Assembly (NCBI GenBank): GCA_904066235.2
Contig: CAJFCV020000006.1
Coordinates: 2,604,001-2,668,000, forward strand
DNA from: Bursaphelenchus xylophilus
Lineage: Eukaryota; Nematoda; Chromadorea; Rhabditida; Aphelenchoididae
DNA: 64,000 nucleotides
Direction: 5' to 3'
The notes beneath the pieces are model-generated. The model did no database searches. It was not told where the DNA came from and worked only from the letters and a program-made list of their open reading frames with translations. This document shows, piece after piece, positions 10,001 through 20,371 of the stretch. The position numbers and the translations under genes were made by a program. The number at the start of each line of letters is the position of its first letter. Within the stretch, counting starts at the first letter, position 1.

Positions 10001-13000
10001 ATTTTTGCACAGTGCAAAAAAATCAAACAAAATGTCGCAGAAGGTTTTAGCGACACGCACTGTGCAAAAACAAAAGTTCAAAAAAATCTCCTTCGCACTG
10101 TGCAATTTCGGAGTTGGACGATTGGGGAAAAAGACGATTGGGGAAAAAGACGATTGGGGAAAAGTACGATTGGGGAAACCAAAAAGTATTATTTTTCTTC
10201 CATGCAAATGTCGAAGTTAGGATAATCGAGGATGCTCATTTCGAAAATGACATTCATTTTTTTGATTCTTACTTTTTTCCTTAAGTAGTACTGTAAAGTA
10301 GTAATTTTTAATTTTTTTTCATAAATACTCGATTTAGGGGTTTTCGAGGGTGCTGATTTCGAAAATCATGTAAATTTTTCCTCTAGTACTACATATTACT
10401 ATTCTGATACTATATAGTACGAAGTGAAAATATGGCTTTTGACGTTAATGGTGTTGTTTTGATGCTTAGTACTCTTCAAAAACACGTTTTAAAGACTTGG
10501 TGCTATATAGTACTGTCTGATACTATGTAGTACGAAGTAAAAATAGGCGTACTAAGCACCAGAACAACACCACGAACGCCTAAAGGCCAACTTTACACCT
10601 CGTACTACATAGTATCAGGTAGTACTATATAGCACCAAGTCTTTAAAACGTGTTTTTGAAGAGTACTAAGCATCAAAACAACACCATTAACGTCAAAAGC
10701 CATATTTTGACCTCGTACTATATAGTATCAGAATAGTACTATTTACTACTAGAGGAAAAATGAACATGATTTTCGAAACCAGCACCTTCGAAATCCCCTA
10801 AATCCAGTATTTTTCGAAAATTTTTAAAAAATTAGTACTTAACAGTACTACTTAAGAAAAAAAGTAAGAATCAAAAAAAAGAATGTCATTTTCGAAATGA
10901 GCACCCTCGATTATCCTAATTTCGACATTTGCATCGAAGAAAAATAATACTTTTCGGTTTCCCCAATCGTACTTTTCCCCAGTCGTCTTTTTCCCCAATC
11001 GTCCCTTTCCCCAATCGTCTTTTTCCCCAATCGTCCCAGTTCCGTGCAATTTCTAGCTTTTTGCACCGTGCAATAGGCTTTTTTGGGCTGTCGCTCGCAC
11101 CCTAAATTTTTTCGCACAGTGCAAACGCAAAAAATCAGTTCGGCGACACGCACAGTGCAAAAACAAAATCTCACTTCGCTTTTTTGGGCTGTCTCTTTTC
11201 GCACAGTGCAAACGCCAAAAATCATCCCAGCGACTTCCCGGACGGACCATTTATCCACTAAACTTACAGTTTATCCTCTTCATTCGACACCGCCACACTG
11301 GCTTTGCTCTTTTTGTTATCCTTCTTGATCAACTTATAAGTTATGGTGCCCAATGGTGGAATTGGTGCTGTTTTGAAGCAGAGCTGAAAACAAAACCCAT
11401 CTTATGAAATTTAAATTCAATCCAGAAATTTTTCTATTAAACTAAGAATAAAAAATAAATTCAATAAAAGCAAAAAAATCACCTCAATTTTATTGACAGC
11501 CAACTTTCCATTCCCGTCAATCTCAATGTTCGGATGAATTTGTTGAGCGACATCTTCGTTTTTACTATTTTGCACAGTCAGTTCATCATTTTCCAGAAGA
11601 ATACAAACGATTCTTGATATTGTTCTTGGCAGGGAATTGAAAACAAGTAAAGTTGATGGAGATGAGTATACTTCTCTGATCAATGTCTTGTTATTTGAGG
11701 GTATTTCGGTCTAAAATACTCTTGTCACCAAATCAAAACTGAAACTTTTCGTCAAGAACTTGAAATCAGCAATGGGTCAAGTCTTTCCCCGAATCTGAGT
11801 CAACTGTTTCTCCCGAAAGCTTTGATCCAAATAGAAAAAAATCAATCACCATTTTACCACACCTGATAACTAACCATGCGCCATAACTCCCTACTCATTT
11901 TTTTTCGTTCTCGGAGGATAGGTTACCCCTAACAAATAGGTTACCCCAGCGGATAGGTTACCCCACCGGATAGGTTACCCCAAGTTTCGGATAGGTAACC
12001 TCGGAGGATAGGTTACCCCACGGATAGGTTACCTCGGAGGATAGGTTACCCCGAGGATAGGTTACCTGAAATTTTTTTTTTTAAATGTTTTCGCTTCGGG
12101 ACTTGGAAAAAAAGGATTTTTTGTGAAATTTAAAAAAAATTTTGAAATGTTTTCGCTTCGGGACTTGGAAAAAAAGGATTTTTTGTGAAAATTGAAAAGA
12201 ATTTGAAATGTTTTCGCTTCGGGACTGGGAAAAAAAAACAATTTTTTAGAAAATTCAACAAAATTTTGAAATCTTTTTGCATCGAAAGTAGAAAAAAGGG
12301 TGTCTGACTGAATATTAACTGTGGTGCCGCCAGCACTAAAATTTTGTCTAAAACCAATGGTACCACCTGGTACTATATAGTACCACGTGTTTTTGGGCTC
12401 TGCTAAGCACCAAACCATCACCATTACTGCCTTACGGCCAAATTTTCACTTCTCACAAAACAGTACCAGTTGGTACTATATAGTACCAAGTGTTAAAACG
12501 TGTTTTTGGGTTCTACTAAGCACCAAACCAACGCCATTACCGCCTTACGGCCAAATTTGCACCTCGTACTAAATAGTACCAGGTAGTACTATTTAGTAAA
12601 AATCAAGAAGTCTTGATTGGAGCAGTAAAATAAATAATACCAGGTAGTACTATTTAGTACCAAGTGTTAAAAATGTGTTTTTTAAGCAGTACTAGGCACC
12701 AAAACAACACCATTAACGTCTAAAAGTGTTATAAGTCGAAAAAATTTCAAAAAGAATGCCTAAAAGTAGTAAAGTAACAGAAACCCAGTTTTCATATTCA
12801 GTCAGTTCATACTCAGTCAGCTCGAAAAAATTTCATCCTTTTTTTCCAACTCCCGAAGCGAAAACCTTTCAAATTTTATTCAAATTTCACAAAAAATCCT
12901 TTTTTTCCAAGTCCCGAAGCGAAAACATCTCAAATTTTATTCAATTTTCACAAAAAATCCTTCTTATTAAACTCCCGAAGCGAAAACATTTCATAAAAAT

Positions 13001-16000
13001 TTTTTTCTTTTTTTGGTAAGGGGTAACCTATCCGTGGAGTAACCTATCCGGTGGGGTAACCTATCCGTGGGGTAACCTATCCGGTGGGGTAACCTATCCT
13101 CCGAGTTATGTGTTTTTTGGGGTAACCTATCCGGTGGGTAACCTATCCTCCCCTAATCATTTTTTTTATCATTCCCCTCCAATTTGGGTCAAGTCTTTCC
13201 CTCGCAGCAAAACTTGACTCACCAGCTTCGGTTTTTGTCCATTCGACTCCGTCAGATAATGCAAACTCTCCTCAATCACTGTCTTGCAATCGAACAGTGC
13301 TTTTTCAAGTCTAAAAACAGAAAATAATATAGAAAATGAACATACTTTTGACCGTAATCTTGAACAACAGCAGCTCTGGCAGTTCCAGTAATAGCATCAT
13401 GATGTTGAAACAGGCCATGATATCTTCTGGCTTCCACCAGGAGATCGTAAATCGCAGTGGAGAACTTGTTCTTCTCCGATTCTTTGGTGTATTTCCAATT
13501 GGCGAGGGAAAACAAGATGTCGGCTGACCTAAAACAAGGTAAAACTAAAATTTTTAAAGCTGCTAAAGTCCTCAGAGCCAACTAGGAGACTAATTTACAT
13601 TCCAAAGAACTATAAAAAAACAATTTGAGCTATAATCAAATATCTTATGGCATTATATTACACTTGATATTACCTAATATAATGTGCCAATTCTCTATCC
13701 ATATGTTTATAAAATGGGCGGGAAGTAAAATAGCCAGTCCAGTAATGATGCGTGGACTCCGAATAGGGGAAGAAATCGCCGGACATTGACGGAATTGGAG
13801 GGTATTCTTCGGTGGTCAATTTTTTGGTCATTACCTCAAAATATTCTGAAGGAGTGGCGATGTGGAGCTGAAAATAAAAAATAAATTTACCAAATACTCC
13901 AAAATAAACAATCGAAACAATAACCATAACATTAATAAAAAATACTACATTACTTTAGACATCCATATATCATTTTAGGTATAAAAAAATGACAAAAATC
14001 CCTTAAAAAATTTCACTGCCCATCCTAAATCACCCCATCACCTTTAAATCGACGCTAAGATGCTAAATCTGTCCATTCTTCTTACCGTTGCATTTAAATC
14101 CTTGTTGTTATTGATGTAATCGGCCATTGTTTTAAAACTAAAATAGGTTCTTTCCCACTGACCCGCAGTGGTAAAATCAAAGTCATGGCCTTGTAGAAAC
14201 AAGACAGTGTCCGTTCGATAAAATTGAGACTTCAGTCGGGCTTGTTCGAGGAAATCGGCGGCATCTTCTTTTACGTTCACAGAGGTGATCAGCTCGCTGA
14301 AAAACTCGATTTTTTGGAGACTTTTGGAACAAAATCGAGAGTGAAAATTGAGTCAGTGAAAACCGTGGTATTTTCGACGTTTTGGCATAAAAACATCAAA
14401 AAAATTGAAGGAAAAATTATTTTTTCAGCGCCTTTTGTCAAGTGCAAGGTAAGCACTAAAACAATATAAAATTTGTCCTCGATTCTGCCCTCAATTCCGT
14501 TCCAAATAGATGCCATCAACCCTAAAAGCCAAACAAACAAAATAAAAACTCACAATCGATTGTAGAAGTCGAATCTGGAGCAAACTTTTCGATCCGGACA
14601 TTGATAATCAGCAAAGTACAAATAAGGCATTATATGGCATAGAAAGTCGTTTTTACTAGAATTAACGGCAAACGGTTGCCTCCAAATGAACTCAAAAGTC
14701 CTTTGATCGGCCATAGCATTCTTTATGGTGTGATGAATCCGATTGAATACACCTTGTTTGATGCCGGAGAGCTGCATCAAGTGCGGAATGGTGGTGGACA
14801 AGCCAAACGGATCGATTGACCATTGCGTTTTTGGCTGATATCCATCTGGAAATGGACAAATTCCAATAGAAAAGAAATAACTAGCAAAAATTTATAGTAA
14901 ATTATATTACACTATGTATTAGATACCTAAACCAATATTTTTTTTCAAAGTTGAGGAGGTAAACGCCCATTGTTTCTTCAAAAATGAAATTTAACAACCA
15001 CTTGCGTCCTCATGACGCAATATTTCATCAAACTCTCCATAAAATTTATATTGCACATGACCAGAAATATAGCTCCTAAAATTGCAAAAAAAAACGAAAA
15101 AGGCTCACCAAAGTTATTACTGAGGAACTCATGACCCTCAAACATCTCCATAATGGTATTGAAATAGTGGGCATTGGCTTCATCGGTCATTACCCAAGCA
15201 CCTCCAACAAATTCGAGTTGACCATTTTTCACAATCCTAAAAGGCAAAATCATGAAAAAAAATAATCAAATATAAAACAAAACAGAGTACCAGGCTCGTA
15301 TTTTACAAAACATCCAAATTTTTTGAACTTTTCCAGAGTTGTCAAAAATTGCCATGTATAATATAATGCCCCTTCAAAAAACCCACTTCCTCAAGCTCTC
15401 CTTGTCCTCGTCGGTCTGCTCACTCCACCACAGCTCGAAGAACGAGATCTCGGCCTCAACAAACCGCATGTCCCGCCATTTCCCGAGGAAATCCAACATG
15501 TTGTTCAGGATGCCCCGAACACTCTCCTGATAATACTCTTCGAAGGTCTGAAGCCAGCCGGGATCGTTGTGGGAGTGAGGTATGACAAAGATGTCGATGT
15601 GTTGCTTGTTTGAGGTGGGTTTGTACGCGAATTGGATGGGGGATTCGCCGCTCTTGCCCGCAGGTTGATCATGTTCCGGGGGGATGGCGGCGAAGAGGTC
15701 GGAGGTCTAAAATAATGTATTTTTTAACGAAAAAATAAGAGTGTATACGAAATTTTACATCATTATGATCATAGAGGAGCAATTCGGCTATCAAAATCGA
15801 GATTTTTTCGAGAAAATCAAGAAATTCTAATTGGCAAGCTGCGCCCGAGCTTCCACTTTATACGATGAAACATGTCCGAAAATCTCATCAAAATTTTCAA
15901 TATTTTTAGCAGTTCATATTCTATAATTTTAGGATTGTTCTACCAATTTTTTCACAAAAAATTTGAAGATTTATCGGTCGCTTCGCTATGTTATCCATGA

Positions 16001-16377
16001 CAAAAAAAATATCGCAAATTTCCTCGAAAAAATCGCTCAATCTCTTCCAAACCCACCTTAATATGCCCTGCAGTCCTGTTGGTGAATCCGTGAAGCTTTT
16101 GCAATGTCCTCACAGTTGTAAACTTCGTTTTTTCGACATTCTCCTTGTCCACAACCCGAACTTGCTCAATTTCTGGCTCTAATGCCTCTAATTTCTCGAC
16201 CTCACCCTTTTTTGCGCTTTCAACGACCCGCTCCTCTTCCGGATTATGGGTCAATTTGGAGACTGGAACCCGATAAACGAAACGTGGCGTGAATTTAACG
16301 TAGACAACAAAGAGAACAATCGAAATGGCGAGCACACATTTTATGGCATATCGTTGGTTCACGTAGGCAACCCGCAT
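7032..16377 (-). CDS. aman-2: Golgi alpha-mannosidase II, glycoside hydrolase family 38
   Basis: Fourteen exons close in frame to 1090 aa: 16377-16057, 15706-15387, 15236-15109, 14845-14554, 14296-14086, 13867-13674, 13528-13346, 13310-13223, 11710-11483, 11383-11268, 9942-9785, 9684-9366, 7797-7224, 7172-7032. The protein has a short cytosolic N-terminus and a signal-anchor helix (about residues 13-30), as in type II Golgi enzymes. GH38 motifs are HSHNDPGW (151-158), WSIDPFG with the expected nucleophile Asp268, GDFFPY (Asp455, expected acid/base), and HHDAITGTA (531-539). The late part carries RRMSSDDGKG and EQGVEDN. The family trims two mannoses from GlcNAcMan5GlcNAc2 during N-glycan maturation. 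Length fits the usual 1100-1150. The ATG follows TTTTCCAG by one base, a likely trans-splice acceptor. Introns at 7798-9365, 9943-11267 and 11711-13222 are swollen by fold-back DNA. The aman-2 paralogue assignment rests on the membrane anchor and is less certain than the family. Confidence 0.95.
7802..9358. repeat. Interleaved fold-back repeats in a mannosidase intron
   Basis: Two inverted-repeat pairs interlock. Arm A (about 7805-8038) is the reverse complement of about 8500-8712. Arm B (about 8100-8345) is the reverse complement of about 9105-9357. The sequence running up to 8345 resumes near 8790 in other copies of the family, so 8350-8790, with ends near CACGTCA and TGACGTG, looks like a later insertion. 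No coding sequence is seen inside. The element fills almost the whole intron between exons 9684-9366 and 7797-7224. Confidence 0.65.
10100..11050. repeat. Large palindromic element with ACGATTGGGGAAA arrays
   Basis: About 450-base arms are near-perfect reverse complements. The left arm opens with four to five repeats of GACGATTGGGGAAAA (10111-10170), mirrored at 10960-11035. The centre (about 10390-10750) holds copies of a unit of about 110 bases with TACTATATAGTAC at its borders. The inner arm sequence (GAAAATGACATTCATTTTTT) is shared with the fold-back at 7802-9358. The element is intronic in the mannosidase gene. Confidence 0.7.
11913..12067. repeat. Minisatellite, left arm of a fold-back (GGATAGGTTACCCC)
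   Basis: About ten copies of a unit close to GGATAGGTTACCCC run head to tail, with small spacers such as GGAGG and CGGAGG. The array is followed by three copies of a 45-50 base unit containing GTTTTCGCTTCGGGACTTGG (12080-12240). Confidence 0.85.
13015..13153. repeat. Minisatellite, right arm of the same fold-back
   Basis: The same unit reads in reverse complement (GGGGTAACCTATCC), again about ten copies. It is preceded by three reverse-complement copies of the GTTTTCGCTTCGGGACTTGG unit (12845-12995). Together with the left array it makes a fold-back of about 1240 bases around a centre of TACTATATAGTAC-bordered repeats (12360-12710). Confidence 0.85.
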
Positions 16378-16559
16378 TCTGGAAAAGGCTCGTGGGGCAT
16401 TTGAAAAAAGGCAGAGTGTCTGCAAACACACGGAAAAATACGGTAGACGGAGAGATCTTTAAGAAAACGCGACAAGAAATTTTGTTGGCAATACAAATTT
16501 TTTTGATTTTTCTTTTGCTCATAGGCCAAGCTCTGGCTCTGGTTCAAAAGGAAAGTACA

Positions 16560-16830
16560 CCAAGTTAAATTGTCAGATTTTTTAAAAATTTTGCACATAC
16601 TTTGGCTATAGGCCAAGTGTCATTTCCTGAAAATTTTAGCTCTCGCTTTGCAGGGAGAGCCGAGATATTCGACGATCTTTGCGGCTGAGAGAGTACGCAA
16701 AAGGCTGAGTGCGGTCAGCAAGAAAGAACTTTTTGACCGTGTCTCTGCTATAATATCTTCAGAAACAATCAATTTTTCGCCAGCGCAATGTGCGGAGATC
16801 TGTTTGGAAAAACATTTTTTTGTATGACCG
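16560..16830. repeat. Family C copy, partial
   Basis: TTTTGCACATACTTTGGCTA, GCTCTCGCTTTGCAGG and GCGGCTGAGAGAGTACGC in family order, just upstream of the mannosidase start. Confidence 0.7.
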
Positions 16831-17013
16831 GCTCTCCTCATTTTGTGTGCTCTCTTGGAAAAAGATCCCTTTTGGCGTCTAAAAAATTTAAAAAATGGAA
16901 TCTAATTTTTTTGGTGGTGCAGAGGGTCGTTTTAGTCTGAAATTGGTTTTTTTGGCCTTGGAAATGGTTCGCTATAGAAAGGTTTTGTTGTATCCAGCCT
17001 ACAGCGCTTCTAT

Positions 17014-17172
17014 TATGAATTTGTCGTGAAAATAATGAGGACTCTGTCGCATCGGAAATCGCATCTCATTTGAGAAAAAGACTTGTGTCGCTACAAAATC
17101 AAATTTTTTTCCACTTTAGCGATGTCACCCGCGCAGCGACATTGTGCTCATTATTTCCCCGACAAACTGATA
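17014..17172. mobile_element. Family A MITE
   Basis: TATGAATTTGTCGTGAAAAT left, CCCCGACAAACTGATA right; worn ends. Confidence 0.7.
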
Positions 17173-17439
17173 TTTGAATAAAAACCCCCTAGACTTTTCA
17201 ACTTTCACGGACAAAATTTCGTTCAAACCATGAAACAAAGACTTCATAATCTTTGATTTCGCACATATTTTGTATGCACAAAGGATTGAGAAGCGAGGAA
17301 TAATAATTTCGCAGGGAATTATCACGCATTCCGGGGTGGAAAAAGAGGGAGATCTTGCAAATATATTCAAAATCAAGTGAGTGGAACGCTCAAATCGCTT
17401 TCATAATTCACTTAAAATCCACTGTGTGCACAACGTTCT

Positions 17440-17815
17440 TTAAATTTTGCACAGACTTTGGGAATGAAGATTCCTGAAAATTTTATCTCGCGCTTTGCAG
17501 GCGCAGCTGAGATATTCAGCAATCTTTGCGGCCGAGAGAGTACGCGAAACGCGGAGAGCGATCACAGGGGAAAAATGGGCCATATCTTTGCCAGTTTTGT
17601 GCGGAAAAAATTTATTTTTTGTCGAAACATTTCTCTCTAGGGTAGAAATAAACATGAAACCTTTCATGCCAAAATTGGCAGAAACGTTTCACCTTTTTTC
17701 CAACTTTCAAGCGAAAAATCTCGGTCATTTCTGCAAAGCGCACGGTAGAAATCTTGCATATACCTTTGTAAAGCAAAATTTTAGCCAAGTTTTATCAAAA
17801 TCTCTTGACGTACTT
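17440..17815. repeat. Family C copy
   Basis: TTTGCACAGACTTTGGGAAT, GCGCTTTGCAGGCGCAGC and AACGCGGAGAGCG, then TTTCATGCCAAAATTGGCAG. Confidence 0.75.
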
Positions 17816-18307
17816 CCCCTGTCAGTCTGCAATTTCAGCTCGTCTGTTATCAATAGTGACGACCCCTTTTTTAAAAGTTAAAACGGCTATCATTCACAAA
17901 CTAAACTGGCTGACAAAAATTCCTTTCCACCTCGTATCTCGGGAACCGCTGAGCCTAGAACCTCCAAATTCGGCATAGAAAAATCCTGGGACAATCTAAC
18001 ACCATACCCAAAATATCATATCATTTGACAAGAGCCTTGAAAACAATAGCATTTCAAAAAGAAACGTGGGTTTGACTATCCTTTTTGATCTTTAATAAAA
18101 TGATACTCTTTAACGCTCTTTTCAGCGAAACTTTCAGCTTAAAAAATAAGCCTTATCGCGGTCAGGGAAAAAGATCAGACCTGGTTGGCCCGTATTACAG
18201 GCCATTAAAAACGAAGCTTATTTAGGCCGGGTCTGAATGGACCCAGCCCGGTAGCCATGTGTGCAAACGAATCACTCTCCTGCAGACCCGTTTTAGTCAA
18301 AATTTTT

Positions 18308-18463
18308 ACTAGTATGTCGGGAAAATAATGTGGATTTTTCGCAGTAAAAATATGAGGCTGCGCCACAGGCCCCTTCAAATCTCCAGCCGCGGCTGGCCGT
18401 CGCAAAGCTATGATAGGCGATTCAAATGCCCAGCAAAGACACATTATTTTCCCGACAGAGTCA
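18308..18463. mobile_element. Family A MITE, subfamily B
   Basis: TAGTATGTCGGGAAAATAAT left, ATTATTTTCCCGACAGAGTC right; the interior has AGCCGCGGCTGGC and TCGCAAAGC. Confidence 0.75.
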
Positions 18464-19019
18464 TTAAGTATGTAGAGTTTTTTTTTAGCGACGACGCTCC
18501 CAGAAAAATGCATGTTGCTTGTGAAAAATAAGAAGTCGCAGAGGCGCGGGCGAAAAAACGCACTACGCAAATTCTACGGACTTTATAACGGGACTAGCAC
18601 ATTAAAAAATACGCTGTATTCGTTTAAACGAAAAACCAATTCAAATTTGTTGCTTGGCCAGCAAAATTAGAAAAGAATCATAAAATTTTTGCAATCGGTT
18701 AAATTTGAAAGTCAATTTTCCGTTATATCGAAGCACTCTGTTTGATGGCCTAGTCTTTTTTCAGTTGGAACGCATGAGCTGTACAAACAAGTCAAATTTC
18801 CCTTACATAAAATTTGGTCAATTTGAATGACAAACAGATCAGTTATCCATCAAATTCACATAAAATGTTTTGTTGAGAAGAATTGGGGAAACTAGCAATA
18901 AGGCTTGAAGGGTTCACTGAGGAAATTCTCCATGTGCGACGCTCAGATTTTAATGAAGCTTGGTAAAAATTAAGAAAAAGTATATTTTGAGAAAATTTAA
19001 GAATTTTAAATTTTTTGCT

Positions 19020-19178
19020 AAGCATGCAAATTTTTCGCACACTTCCAAAAGTCCTAGCGAAAACGTATCAATATGAAAGTTGTTTAGAATTAATCACTCC
19101 CTGAAAAGGTCCGGAGTCAATCGGGGCACTAATCGAGGAGAAACGAAAAATCAACAAATGTTACAGAATACCTACATT
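19020..19178. repeat. 155-bp direct repeat, left copy
   Basis: GCAAATTTTTCGCACACTTCC through AATGTTACAG, repeated with a few changes at 19621-19776 in the same orientation, with the family C element between them. Confidence 0.85.
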
Positions 19179-19179
19179 A

Positions 19180-19617
19180 ACAGGGGAAGTACTCCAAGTG
19201 CGACGCTCAGATTTTTTAAAAATTTTATACACACGTCAGGGATATGTCACATATCAATCCCTGAAAGTTTCAGCTCGCGCTTTGCGGGCGCCGCCGAGAT
19301 ATCGAACGCTTTTTGCCTCCGAGAGAGCACGCTGAACGTGGTGAGCAGTCAGAGAGAAAAGCGCTTTTTGGTCATAACTTTGGCAGTTTCGTGCGGAAAT
19401 ATTTGATTTTTTGTAGAACCATTATCCTTTACGGTTGAAATAGGCACGCCACTTTTTGCGTCGAAATACGGCCAAAAGTCCTAAATTTCGCCGACTTTTG
19501 ATCTAAAAATCTCGGTTGTTTCTGCAAAGCGCGAGTTAGGATTCTCTCATATATCTTAGAAAAAAATATTCTAAATTTGTGTCAAGTTTCATCAAAAACT
19601 TGGAGTACTTCCCCTGT
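19180..19617. mobile_element. Family C element, best-preserved ends (438 bp)
   Basis: Perfect 19-base inverted ends ACAGGGGAAGTACTCCAAG and CTTGGAGTACTTCCCCTGT. Taking the leading A as flank, TAA stands on both sides of CAGGGG...CCCCTG, as for PIF/Harbinger-type MITEs. The inner left part has AGCTCGCGCTTTGCGGG and GCCGAGATAT, shared by all copies. No coding capacity is visible. Confidence 0.8.
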
Positions 19618-19620
19618 AAG

Positions 19621-19776
19621 CAGGCAAATTTTTCGCACACTTCCAGAAGCCCTAGCTAAAACGTGTCAGTATGAAAGTTGTTTAGAATTAATCACTCTCT
19701 GAAAAGGTCAGGGGTCAATGGGGGCATTAATCGAGGAGAAACGAAAAATCAAAAAATGTTACAGTAACCTACAGTA
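19621..19776. repeat. 155-bp direct repeat, right copy
   Basis: Partner of 19020-19178; shared phrase GTTTAGAATTAATCACTC and GAGGAGAAACGAAAAATCAA. Confidence 0.85.
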
Positions 19777-20230
19777 AGCCAAGAATTTAAAATTTGACCT
19801 GCCCATTTTAACACACTGGTAACTAGCTAACTACGGTGGGTATTTCAAGTCTCTACTGTATCATTTGTTCTTCTTATTACGTCGCGGGCGCTTCCCATTT
19901 TTCGCAGCAACAATACCCCACTCTAGATCAAAAGGCTTGCCTCAAACAAAACATCCCGAAAAGCAAAGAATTCGTGGTACAACAGAACAATTCCGGAATC
20001 AATGTCCGTTATTTGCACTCCATTTTTTTGGTCTCGGGGTTATCCCCGTATCCAGAACGACCCCGGAAAACGGAACCGTCTCCCATGGAGTTTTTTTTGT
20101 TCGGACACCTTCAAGGAAATGGAAACGTGTCCTTTGCAACATGGAGAAGGGGCTGCGGACCTGGCTACAGCAGCGTGAGGAGTCATGGTGCTGTAGCACA
20201 GAGTGGAAGACATTAATTCAAAGAAAAATG

Positions 20231-20236
20231 TTTATT
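20231..20236 (-). terminator. Poly(A) signal of the MFSD8-like gene
   Basis: AATAAA on the - strand, about 135 bases beyond the stop codon at 20372. Confidence 0.4.
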
Positions 20237-20371
20237 ATATTACGCTTCTCAACAAACACAAAACAATACTATTTTAATACTACTATGTACAACGACTATG
20301 GAAAAGAAAGAACCCGGTTGCTACGAGGAACCCAATTTAAAAATCTAGTGCAGCTGCTCTCCATTACAAGT

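Larger units (their letters stand above)
16378..20371. other. Intergenic stretch between mannosidase and transporter genes
   Basis: No gene is supported here. It holds family C copies (16560-16830, 17440-17810, 18905-19000, 19180-19617), family A MITEs (17014-17172, 18308-18463), a tail of the ACTAGTCGCG palindromic family (about 18530-18590) and two 155-bp direct repeats. A 130-codon frame at 19836-20216 on the + strand matches nothing I recognise. Confidence 0.6.

Noticed and set aside
11913..13153. CRISPR-like array of GGATAGGTTACCCC
   Set aside because: There are no unique spacers of regular length, the array is mirrored, and the context is an intron of an animal gene.
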